NCBI GenBank assembly: GCA_026874595.1
Contig: CM049316.1
Span: forward strand, 68,100,676-68,164,675
Source of the DNA: Sipunculus nudus
Lineage: Eukaryota > Annelida > Sipuncula > Golfingiida > Sipunculidae
Direction of reading: 5' to 3'
DNA length: 64,000 nucleotides
Under the pieces are notes generated by a model, which was not told the origin of the DNA, ran no database searches, and saw only the letters and a program-made list of their open reading frames with translations. The position numbers and the translations under genes are program-made. Below are positions 50,362 to 61,411 of this stretch, piece by piece (positions within the stretch are counted from its first letter, which is position 1; the number at the start of each line of letters is the position of its first letter).

Positions 50362-52068
50362 CTGTAAACAAAGCAAAAAAAAAAACATAAGATATATATA
50401 TATATAGTCCATTTCTGAATTACAAGAATACTGGGACCATAATCCCTCTTTGATATAGTTCTCATTGAATTGCTGATGTCCTCTTTCATATCCAATTATT
50501 TAATTGTAACATTAATGATATTATAAGATATTACAATAGTGAGGTAAAATATCATGGCAATATTGTGGTTTTCTGACATGCATGCATGTGCTATTAGGTT
50601 TATTGATCTGTGTGTTTATTTTATCTGTTACATGTTACGATTATAATCCTTAAGCGGCTCGATTTAGGATTAAATCTCTTCTTCTAAACCACTTATACAA
50701 TATTTTTTATTAAAACATTTTTTAGCAGACATCTTAAAAACTGATTCTTGAAAATTACACATTAAAGAAAATAAATATTATTTTTTTAAACCATTTTCTT
50801 CAAGATAATTAACTTCATCGTGATTAATTAAGGTAAATTTTAATTATTTTATGTCTGAATTGAGCGTGTTAAAATGCAATATACATATTTCTAAACCTAG
50901 CCGTAAAATCTAAACTACAATAACAATATATGAAATATTATACATCACGATAACTGGATTAGATGGAGTGTAAAAACCGAGTGCAAAAGGAATTGAGCGC
51001 TGAAGTTATTGGCAGTGAACCACAGGGGAAAAGTCAGCCCGGAATGCGGTATCCCCATGAGAGATCCCTATACTAAGCGATAGCCATCTGGCTGCTGGCC
51101 CTTTTTTCTTGTGTGACAGTTATCCAACCTGCTGCGATATCACCTATAGCCGGGGGCACAACATTTTGGCCTAAGGTTACACAGGACGTGTGATTTTCGC
51201 CAATAGCTAGGCCTACAATCAGCATTGAGAACTATATCTAAAAGACATCCTGCGAGTTAAAGCGAGCAGGGAGCAAGCCCTTTGGATTGGGGACACGCTC
51301 ACTGCGGCCGATGAGTCAAATGCCCAATTTTGTGGGCAACGTATTAAAGTGAGTTATGCCCTTGAATTGACTAAGTTCGTTTGTCGGGTCGCGGTCCAAA
51401 CTGATTGTAAATTTCATCAATTGTCGCAGGGATGCCTCTGGTACCGGGCACATGCTGCAAGGGGTCGCGGCATTTGTAACCGCGTGTCGATTTCTGTCCT
51501 TGTACCCGATTACAAACAAGACCGCTTGTTCATTTCCGTATCGATTTCTCAGGCCTACCCCTTGTCAGTGACAAAAGCGCCCCAATGAACTCTGTAACTT
51601 GAATCATTCGTAAAGGAATGGTTGAGACAAAATTAGCTTGAATGCTTGATGCGATTTCGCCTATCAGTGGCGGGCTGGACTAAAGGTTATTGCTAATAAA
51701 GGCCCTTCGCTTGCACTACTTCATTAAGTTTGTGATCGCAGGCCAAATACAGGTTTGTCAACATATCTCTGTGACCGAGACCTCAAACCTTATATAATCC
51801 GCTAACTGTTCTCTTTGTAACTTAAAATAACTTGGGCGACATCCATAAAGTAATACTCTGACAGAAAGGCGTCTATGGAAATAGTTTTCACAATTAGATT
51901 ACAATTTTCAAATCTTTCCTAATTCTTTATCATTTTTACCCACATAAGCATAAATCATATCATAATTTACTCTGTTTTTTTATTAATGTAGCTAAATAAT
52001 TGTAGTAATATAAAATAGAAATGAAGTTAGTTAACGGACAATTAATTAATTATCTATATAGGCCTTTA

Positions 52069-52069
<1 letters not shown>

Positions 52070-52119
<50 letters not shown>
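52070..52119. repeat. (AT)n microsatellite in snail intron
   Basis: About 24 AT units. Confidence 0.96.
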
Positions 52120-52122
<3 letters not shown>

Positions 52123-52489
52123 ACACCTGTGTCGGCCTGTTTCAAGGTCTGTTATACTAGTGTTAACCCGCATAAGCCCTTATCTTTAGCAAAGGGGTGT
52201 CACAGTCTAAAGGAGGTCGTTCTAATGTTTACACCGACTTGTTATGTCAGCGCCTCGTGGATGAGGAGCCCCAAAGAAACGAACATGTTGAGCCATGAAA
52301 CGTACAACCTGGAGTACTGAATATACAAACTTTACATTAAAATAGAGAAATAGAACTATGCACATGCTTAAGTTTACGAAACGGACAATTAACGTATGCT
52401 GTAAAAAGGACAAGATCTATAGTATAAAGTATTCAAAATAAAATTCAGTTTTAATGGTATGGTCCGTTTTAAATGTGAAATTCACAGGT

Positions 52490-52980
52490 TATATTATGAA
52501 AGTACAGCTGTACAAATATTTTTAGGGGAGGAAAACACGCAAGTTGAGATATGAAATCTGCAAGGTGGAAAAACTTTAGCATGAAATGGACAAGGTGAGG
52601 TATGAAACGGACAAGGTGAGCCCTGCACGGCCGGGGCGGGGCGGGTGGCGGGGTGCGATTTCACAGCGGTGGCCGGCTGGGCAGATGCGCTCTCGACAAT
52701 GAAATCTACAAGCACAACAATGCCGTTCACAATGAAATTTCCGCATGGCGGCCCGGAATGAACGCGCGTGGTTCTGTCTAAATACAAGGCAGGTGGTAGC
52801 TCGCGCATTGACACAGTGCACATGCCTCGGTATGTATGATAAACTTCATCCCTTCTGCAGTCACGCGAATTTGTGCGCCGCGCTGGCGCGCTCGCGCACT
52901 TGTAGAGCTCTTGACAAAACGTAAGCGCGTGCATTCCGTCACAGGGTACGCTTGAAAACACCTGCCCCATTATCCTTGCG
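52490..52980. other. GC-rich CpG-containing block inside snail intron
   Basis: Strong local rise in GC and CpG. It opens with three ATGAAA-CAAGGTG units (52551, 52581, 52602; last two 21 bp apart), then GGGGCGGGGCGGG near 52630. CAGGTG at 52790-52795 and CACCTG at 52959-52964. Could be an intronic enhancer or an alternative promoter. The 158-codon minus-strand frame across it is repetitive (CPFH repeated) and not called. Confidence 0.4.
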
Positions 52981-53769
52981 GCTTACCTCCCTATTATTAA
53001 AATTTCAATTATTGAAACGTCGTTATAATGCGTTACGGGGGTTATTTATTGTAACCGTGGCCGGAACGGAATCGCTTCACTCAGGCGACTAATTGAACAT
53101 CAAAAGCCCGCTGTAACTTCGTCGGTCAAAATAGATAGCTATATAGGAATCTATATAAAAGACTTAGGCATAGCTCGACTTAAGATAGGGATATTCTGAT
53201 ATTATCTGGCATCAAAGAATGATAGGGTTATCGCGCTATGCCATGACTATATATTATTATATACTGCCCGTCTGCCTATGGCGTTGTTATTTCTATATAG
53301 AGGAACATATGTTTCACAGACGTGCAATTGCGGAAGAGTTTTAGACGCCGCCGAGCAGGTTTCGTGCTTTTGTTAAAATACCTAGCAATAATGTGTAGAG
53401 TATACGTCATTATCTGAGGATATGTTATTAGCCTGCTTTAGATATGTTAAACACATGTTATATACTTCAAATACTGATCTGGAGTATGTTTCCTCAAACT
53501 TAACTGTTTCCTTCAAAATCCTGACCACATGTAGAACTGTCCTTCATCAACTATACATAAATCTCATATAATTTTTTTAATTCAAATTATATAATCTTTA
53601 TATAATTGCTTTCCTGCCATGGAGGAAAATACACTTAAGAATTATCCGATAACTAATACATTCTGATATATTATAATAATATGCATGTTTTATTTTTGTT
53701 AGGAATATGTTATGCACCTATATATATATCTTATGCTGTCATTAAAAGGGCTTGTGCATTTACTGCTGA

Positions 53770-53805
<36 letters not shown>

Positions 53806-54335
53806 CACGATATTATCACAGTATAAGCTATTCTATTTTATATTTTTAACAATATTGCTATACACACCGGCGTATATAGCCTCTGGATTAAGTTAAATCG
53901 GGCTCTCTAGAACAGAATGTTTATGTAAGAACATGTATGCATTTATTTAAAATAATAAATCTTAATATGTAAACTGATAACAAATATGTAATGTCGATTT
54001 ATAAAGTTGAAAATAAATTTCATTTTCACGATGAAGACAATAAATATTATTTCTTTTGTTTCCTCTGTAACTAATATGAGGGGATTATGTCATTTATTTA
54101 AGGAGAGTGATAAAATATATGACAGAAGCTAACAAAGGGGTTTAAAAAATACTCCATCCACGAGAAAATTACATTCTGTTAACTATAATGGGGGGAAAAT
54201 AAAGTCATTGGTTAAAATGTCATATATATACAAAAGAAGAGTTAACTTTCTATGTCTATTGTGTTATTTGTGAAATTGACGTGGTAACATACTGAATTCC
54301 AGGAAAAGAAAAGTACAAAGAAATTGACTACATAC

Positions 54336-54573
54336 CAGTGCAGTGAGAGAGGGGTGGAGTAGCGTCCGCTTGCCTCACGTCCGTTGCCATTTCTGCGAGG
54401 GAGTCAGTTTCAATGTCGATTTCTTCATCTCCAATATCCATGCCTGGTTCTATCAAGTTTTCATCATCGACTACAATATCATTGTTATTCTCAGCTGTTG
54501 AAGACAACAAACTGTCTCCCATCAAAAGTTTCTTCTGGCAAAGTTGTTTCTTTATCAGGAAAGATCTTGGCAT
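54336..54573 (-). CDS. snail: Snail-family zinc-finger repressor, exon 1 (SNAG domain)
   Basis: First coding exon of a Snail transcription factor, giving residues 1-79 plus the first base of codon 80. Residues 1-9 read MPRSFLIKK, an almost exact SNAG domain, the N-terminal hook by which Snail/Gfi proteins recruit LSD1/CoREST-type corepressors. Residues about 28-66 are strongly acidic (runs of D and E), with no recognisable fold. The ATG has A at -3, and a SNAG domain must be at the extreme N-terminus, which fixes the start. The exon ends CACTG|GTATGT, a strong donor; reading through would add only two residues before a stop. Phase is 1, matching exon 2, where the split codon becomes Asp (G+AT). 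Separation of SNAG and fingers on different exons is usual in this family. A short 5' non-coding exon cannot be excluded, because CTTCTAG just upstream of the ATG could act as an acceptor. Confidence 0.95.
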
Positions 54574-55261
54574 TTTCCAGGTTTGCCTAGAAGTTGAAGC
54601 ACTAAATATAGGAATGTCACTATAAATTCCTAAGCTGCTAAAATCCTGCGTCCAGTTCGTTAAGTCCCAGTGGAGTTTGTTGAAATATATGTCAACCAGA
54701 CACCGATTACAATAAAACAGTAGGTTGACTCCGATCGTGGCTTATCTGTCTTGGATGTATCGCACCCGTGACCGCAGCTGGTCAACTTTGACCATAGACA
54801 AACTTCTCCGAGTCTTATACCAAAGCTCGATGTGGAGTTACGCAGGTGCATTGAAGTGACACGTGGGCATGAGCCAATCAGCGCGCGCGTTTCAAGTGGG
54901 CGGTGCTTTCGCACGCCAATCAGCCGAACGCATTCTTTGGCGTGTCCGATTTCACTTGAGCGAGATGATCTTGGAGCCCCCTATGTGCTCTGAGAACAGG
55001 TGCGCGCCGCGGAGATGCACCCTTCCCCGGCCCCACGGTTTGCCAGTGTCATTAGAGATACATTTATAACACTGTTATCCATGATGTAAGCCCCCCCAGC
55101 TCCAGGCATCCGAGATGAAAAGCTGGCACAATTCAAAGTGATAGCACCAAGGGTGGCGGAAAAAATACAAGAAACCTGCACAGTTCAAATTCAGTTACCG
55201 CGCGTAGATCACAACGTAAGTTTTTAAAGAAAACCTTAAATCTAATTATGCCGTACAGGTG
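54574..55261 (-). promoter_or_regulatory. Putative snail promoter and proximal 5' flank
   Basis: GC-richer than the surrounding DNA and directly upstream of the snail start codon. It contains two CCAATCAGC boxes (CCAAT at 54874-54878 and 54916-54920, 42 bp apart), a GGGCGG box near 54898, a CACGTG E-box at 54860-54865, and three CAGGTG boxes at 54843-54848, 54997-55002 and 55256-55261. CCAAT doublets of this form are typical NF-Y sites in TATA-less promoters. CAGGTG is the Snail/ZEB target, so negative autoregulation is possible. Weak TATA-like strings lie at about 54605-54630, but the transcription start cannot be read from sequence alone. Confidence 0.55.
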
Positions 55262-55561
55262 AGGAAGGAAAACTTGCCTGGGGTTTGCTCCGAGTTTTTT
55301 TGCCCCCACATGTGCGGGTACTACAGCGTTGTACGACTCAACGTAAACAAGCCAGATTATCTAAACCCTGACTTCTCGCATCAGCGGCGTCTGTTCTACG
55401 ATGGAATTAAAAGAGGATGCCATCGCTAATTAAGCATCCTGGATACCACTGGCCTCACTCTCGCTGCAGGAATTCGTCTCATTTCTTTAGTCAGTGGCAG
55501 GAAAAATCGACTGAGCACTATCACTGCTGTTCAATTAAAACCCGCGCCGACAGTTAAAAGG
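55262..55561. promoter_or_regulatory. Distal 5' flank of snail, possible enhancer
   Basis: About 300 bp of balanced composition without simple repeats, continuing from the promoter block. It holds TAATTAA near 55427 and CAATTAAAA near 55531, both homeodomain-type cores, in otherwise unique-looking sequence. No coding potential is visible. Assignment as regulatory is inference from position and composition. Confidence 0.3.
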
Positions 55562-56214
55562 AGCTGCAATCTCCGCTGGGAATTGCGTTATAACTTTATC
55601 ATGACCAGCCCAACAAATATTCAGAATTATTCCAAATCAGAAATGGGTTTATATCTCTCTCACAGTGCTCTACGCTGCCTTTTTTGCACCATTTCCCCAC
55701 GATTTTTTCTTATCTGCACGTACAGAAAATCGAATAACACAGGTACCTCAGCCTTACAGATATGCCTGTATAAATTCCACGCCATCTCTGGTTTTGTATT
55801 TAGCTCTGTTTATTATATTCCTACAAATCAAGAATATGTTTTTAATGCAACAATGCTTTAGCAGGTTTATTGAAGACTATTCTTCTCTGAAATTACGACT
55901 TGTTAGAAGCTGGCATCGTGACAATCCATTCCATTATATAGATATAAATAAAAGATAGCCCTATATACTATATAAGTTAATGTTATGTTTTTATGAAGAC
56001 TCAGAAATTATTTTTTTTTTATATTATTCAAATATAAGGTTCTCTATGCATGCAGACCTTTTGAGAATTCATCATGACTGGTTTGAACAATGTTAAAGAC
56101 TGGTACAACCTTCAGTCTTAAATGCAAGCTAAAAAACATTTGATGCCTCTTCTTAAATATTAACTATATTTTCCTATAACATGCAGCATGGTCGCATTAA
56201 ACATGATCTTAATC
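55562..56214. other. Intergenic DNA upstream of snail
   Basis: Frames at 55583-55958 look like chance. AT content rises again. Nothing recognised. Confidence 0.45.
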
Positions 56215-56480
56215 ATCACCCGTTGTCATATTCGAACAATCATCATCATTATCATCATCAACGGCAGCAGTATAGCGGCATCCTTAAAAGTCGTCATCAT
56301 CATCATTGTACTCGTCGTCGTCATACTTATACAGTATAATTAAAATAACATCATGATCACCGTTGTTTTCGCCATCATCATCATCGTCATAGTGAAAATA
56401 TAGTACATGTAATTATCATCATATTCACATCATCATCATCGCCGTCCACATCATCATTGTCGTCGTGGTCATCATATAAT
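56215..56480. repeat. Degenerate (ATC)n array
   Basis: CATCAT-, GTCGTC- and ATTATC-rich trinucleotide sequence, like the complement of the 4.4-kb GAT array but shorter and more decayed. Confidence 0.8.
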
Positions 56481-56822
56481 CCAGTGTCATCATGCTCTTT
56501 TAATTCTCCTTCTTCAGCATTATCGGCATACTTATTCCCATATGTATATATATACATGTATTTACATTCATTATCATGCTATCAGTGATAGTTTCATTAT
56601 CATTTGAGTCGTTGTCGTTAATTAAATAACTGCAATATATTAATGAGTGTGTGGACGGAATGATCGTGCACATATATACTTCAGTAATGCTGTTTAAGAG
56701 GCTAGCATATTTTGGAGGAATGTGTGTTAATTAGGATATGTCAGAGTATTATTTGATATCATAAAGTATATCAATGTATGTCAAATGGCAAGTACAAATA
56801 TACCATTGTACCATGACCCATG

Positions 56823-56826
<4 letters not shown>

Positions 56827-56900
<74 letters not shown>
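56827..56900. repeat. Composite microsatellite (CT)n(AT)n
   Basis: CT run to about 56870, then AT run to 56900. Confidence 0.95.
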
Positions 56901-56905
<5 letters not shown>

Positions 56906-59900
56906 TTAATATATTTAGAAATATTCTGACTCGCCTTCTATAGGTAAAGGTATAGCTATCATCGGTGCATAATATATAAAGCATCCTAGAGATCCACCCA
57001 ACTCGGGCAACAGCAACACATGAACATATCTTATAGAACATGCAGATGTAAACATCAGTCTGCATGTTGTACAAGATAGATTTTTGTGATATATGCTTCA
57101 TAGTCTTTTCATGTCTTCAAAGATACATAAAATCACGAGTTGACAACGAGGATTTATTGGTTTAATGGCTGACGGGATATCAGCAGCTGCGAGAACGGGA
57201 ACATAAATTACAACCGGCTGACAGCGCCCTCTTTTGGCGGGATCACTCGACCGCGACATTGGTGTGGGCACGGATCGCTGATTTTCTCTTGTTCAGACCA
57301 TTCACAGGCCCACCCTAACTATAACCTCATACCTCAGCATACATCTGTTGTCATATATGTCAGTTACTATTTGTATACCAATTACACGCCTTCTTATTCT
57401 TCATGTTGAAGAGTCGTCAAACGAGTAGCCGAACATGTTCGTTTGTCTGTATGTCCGACCGTGTCTAAAGGAATTATTAGGGATTTTAACACAATTTTAA
57501 AGTCTGATTGCTTTGCAACAATTTGATCATAATATGTCTGTATTCCTTTTTCTTTTTTTTAACAGTACGAAAAAAAAATAAAGAACATTATTGATGATTT
57601 TCATGTGATCGGTTTGTCGCCGAGTAGGTTAACACAGGTGGCGCCACCTTCAACTCAACATCACATAACAGTTACGTGATCATGCAATATTTCCGTGAAA
57701 TTTACCTGGCTATAGAACCGATCCGAGATATTTGCTAACATGCCAAATTTTACAAACCATGTACTAGATTTGAGGTTCCATATTAACACGCCATTATGAA
57801 TAGTTCGACTCACATTATTAATATATTTTTTTAGTAGTATTAATGTTATAATGTAAGCTAAAGTATTATATTATCTAGACCTATATCCACAAAAAAAGGG
57901 GCAAATGTAAAGTCAGCTCCTTGGAAAGTATAGACTGCATGTGGAGGGCAGACGTTGCACAATCACTTCACATGTATGCAGAGTGAACTAAAAGTGGGAA
58001 TTGTATACATAAGTATATTTCTGCAGTTCAAACTGTCATTTGTTTTTTAATATAATTTGATTAATTTATATCGTAGCTAATGTTTACCTGAAAGTTCAGC
58101 ATAGGTACGATAACGTAATATACTTGATATTTAATAATTTTGTCCTTGTTTATCCTGCTCTCGAAATAACCTATAAAGGATACAGGTTAAAGTGGACATC
58201 TCAGGAAAGCTTGGAAATCTGATCAACCTAAATGGACAGAGCAAGCCCTTTAGGTATTTCCCTTTGGGAAAATTATCCAATCGGGTTGTACATGCATGCA
58301 GGCGTATTCGGAACTTGCACTCGAGGGCATACCCCTAGCTCTCACCATCTCACCCACCCCTGCGGAGTAAGACATCATATATACAAGCTTAATTGGCCAG
58401 GGATGCACACCTGAGGTCTTGAGGTTACGCTTTGTTACTTGTTGAAAATGACTACCTTGTCAATTTCAGCTGAAATCTACCTCGGGGCTGTTGTTACGTT
58501 TCCTTACGGAGTGAAATCGACAACGGGTGAAAACTATTTATAGACGAGCGCGCGACATATGTTGCTTTGTGAAACTGATGCAATTCACTTGTAAAACATA
58601 TAGCTCTGCTATTATTATTTAAATGCATCCCTGATTTGTAAACATCCATGGTCGTTTGTGGTATTGTATACGTGCAATTAACTTTTAGCCACTGTTTTTG
58701 TGTGTGCATGTGTGTGCACTATTCAGGCATTTATGTTGTAACTACATGCGTATGTATTAAGTTAGTTATTTTAGCAAAAGAGCTAGACTTTATAAATGGG
58801 AAATTGACGTCTTAATATTTCGTTATCAGATTTGCCTGAATTTACTTGCTAAAGATGTATTAAATAAATAAATGTGTTTTTGCAGGTTTTGTATGAAAAA
58901 GGGTACATGCATGTGTGTGACACGGAGAGGAGTGAGGGAATTTCCACTGGAAGAATTAAACCAGTTATTAAATATAAGTATTTTCTTAATTGATATATGA
59001 ATAATTAAATATGCGGAAATCATGATTTCTTGTTTACTAGATATTCATTATAAATTAATGTGTACTTGCATCAACTGAGAACTACAATGTATTATTCTTT
59101 TCAACTCCCTAAGTAAGTGTTATATATACGTTAGTATATTCTACATAGAAATTCAGCACTCTGCCTTTATATCGAGTGCATTGATGTTTTAAGTGACATG
59201 GGCCACATTGTGACGAGTTCTTTATCCCACGCGACCACGTGCGGTGCCAGGTCACCAAGGTCAACTTACCTAGGAGCGACATTTTGCGCATCACTAAACA
59301 AGCGACCAGGTTGTTTTTGTTTAAAGTACCTTACGTTTCCCGGCGCCCTGTTATAACCAGCCAAGTGTGACAGGTTGTCCGACCTTATAAACCCTTAGTT
59401 ATTGTTATATCAAGCTCCTAATATACGCTACTAGGCATTCACGTGGCAGCGTCCGCCTCGCACCTGCTTCCTAGGACTGTTCCACCTAAGGGAAATAGGG
59501 ATGTCAGTTTGTTAAAAAAAAAACAAGTATGCTTCTTTTATATTCCTAAACTTTTTGCAAAATTTCAAAATAATCATACTTGAAGACGTTTTCTACTATT
59601 AGGTAAACAAAAGCATAGTTAAGACAGATTTTGTAAATGATAATAAGATATTTCCCAAATATGGAAATCCCTGACGAAGGAAATGGGATGACCCATGTAT
59701 ATTTGCAGCTGCACATGCCGCAGGCTGTGCACATGCAGAAGAATTTACTATAGTGTATTCCTGGGAACACCGACCAGCCTGAGACAGGTATACCCCGCCC
59801 CCCGGGGTGACATCTGCCGGCATGCTGCCCTAGATTGGGACAGGCTAATTGATTTGTCTATAATAATGTTCAAGCACATGCAGTGAATGTTCCGCCAAAA

Positions 59901-59954
59901 CACAGCAAGGTGTAACCTGAACAACAACAAAAATCACAGAACTATCTTAATAGG

Positions 59955-59957
<3 letters not shown>
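56901..59957. other. Intergenic DNA
   Basis: 57130-57300 is GC-richer with GAGGGCGC on the minus strand at about 57228-57236. AGGTGGCGCCACCT palindrome at 57636-57649. 58170-58450 and 59200-59480 are GC-richer; the latter has the DR3 motif. No gene recognised. Confidence 0.5.
59249..59263. promoter_or_regulatory. DR3 nuclear-receptor motif
   Basis: AGGTCACCAAGGTCA, two perfect half-sites spaced by three bases, with an ACCACGTG E-box-like site about 12 bases away. Spacing 3 is the type bound by RXR with VDR-like partners. Function not shown. Confidence 0.3.

Positions 59958-60002
<45 letters not shown>
59958..60002. repeat. (AT)n microsatellite
   Basis: About 22 AT units. Confidence 0.95.
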
Positions 60003-61364
60003 TATACCAAATGTTGTAGCCTTAGAGTCAAAAGTCCACTCATTCAAAAGTAAAACAATGTGCACGGAATTTCTCAATTTCTGCAAAATACAATGTAATT
60101 CTTCATGTTTGTATTGAAGTTTGTTAAAATTATGTATATATGTGTATATAAATTCATATGTGCTTGTATGCACATATGTATGTAGGGGGAGGGCGATGGT
60201 CTAGGGAGCCGCTTCAATGTTTAAATGCTAGCTTAATTGTAAGCAGGGTTAGAACCACGCCGGTCGGAGCCGGTCGAGGGTATCCGGGACGGGCTCTGCC
60301 GGCCAGCACAAAGCTAATATTTGCAACCCACCGACCGGCAAAAAAAATCTTAAAAATCGTCATAAAACCCGCTACCAGCATTGAAACTTTGGTTATTCAT
60401 AACCCCAAACTGCATTAAATTTGTACCTCATATAAGTATATTTACAAAAATGAATCAATCGAGAGCCGAAATAATCATAAAAAAAAATAAAAATAGTTAT
60501 AACACAAATAACAACGCAAAGATAAACCTTACGTATTCCGAAACCGAATGTGTGCACCTTTGTATGGCGTCAATACTGAAATTTTCATAATTGATGAATT
60601 GGGGAATACCCCGGAATTCCCTCTATGATTGGCTAATTATACGGAGTTTAGTTCTCAGTTCATATCCAGGAAATTCCTGTTTAAAGGGTCTGTCTGAAGG
60701 CCGCCATACACGTAGTGCGACTTGTCCCGCGATAGCAGGCTCAGCTTCGGGGGAAACGGCCAACGAATATTATGATTGCTCATGTTATCCTGTTATAATG
60801 TGATCGTCTATGGTTTCATGAACCGTGTCTGAGGAGGGTGCCATGTGTTTTGCGTGGTCAACAGGAAAATCAGAAGGAGTATAGCTTTTCCAAATTAACC
60901 ATGCATCCATGCCCTTTGTTTTCTTATAGCTCTATATTACGAAACAGAATATGTCCTATAGGAAGAATATATTTCCTCACACGCACATATATTGATAAAT
61001 ATAAAGTTATAAGGTAGAACAATGGTGGAATCCTGGAAGTGATGTTGAATGCATGTAGTTTTCATTATATTTTTGCAGAATATGTTGCATGCAGGACTCA
61101 TGTTGAGCAACATGACGCACAACCCCATAACCCCCCCCCCCCCCGGGACCACCTCCGCTTGCTTCGCAAATGTCAATAAATCTAGCCGATGCTCAAATTT
61201 GTCTAGCTATAACCCTGATTGTAAGTATATGCTTATCTGCAGAATTTCATTTTGGTCTCAGACAAAAACCCTCTCCTCTTTCCGGTATACAGGCAATGCC
61301 TGTACTCAGGCAACTCCATCAGTATACTTTTATCCAGCCCCATGATGTCTGTAATACAGGACTT

Positions 61365-61411
<47 letters not shown>

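Larger units (their letters stand above)
50362..54335 (-). other. snail intron 1
   Basis: A 3974-bp phase-1 intron with GTATGT at its 5' end and a T-rich tract plus TTTACAG at its 3' end. It holds an (AT)n array at 52070-52119, a (CA)n run at 53770-53792, an unusual GC-rich block at 52490-52980 described separately, and a CAGTGGCGGG sequence at 51665 resembling a hAT transposon end. The segment 51000-51800 is moderately GC-rich with no repeat I recognise. The rest is AT-rich with nothing I can assign. The longest minus-strand reading frame (52494-52970) is low-complexity and unsupported as a gene. Confidence 0.9.

Noticed and set aside
50362..50371. ATG at the start of the long zinc-finger reading frame
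   Set aside because: It lies in the intron, ahead of the TTTACAG acceptor; the SNAG exon supplies the true N-terminus in matching phase.
52494..52970. 158-codon minus-strand frame in the snail intron
   Set aside because: Cys/Pro/His repeats come from the short tandem units; no known domain, and it lies on the same strand inside the intron without credible splice sites.
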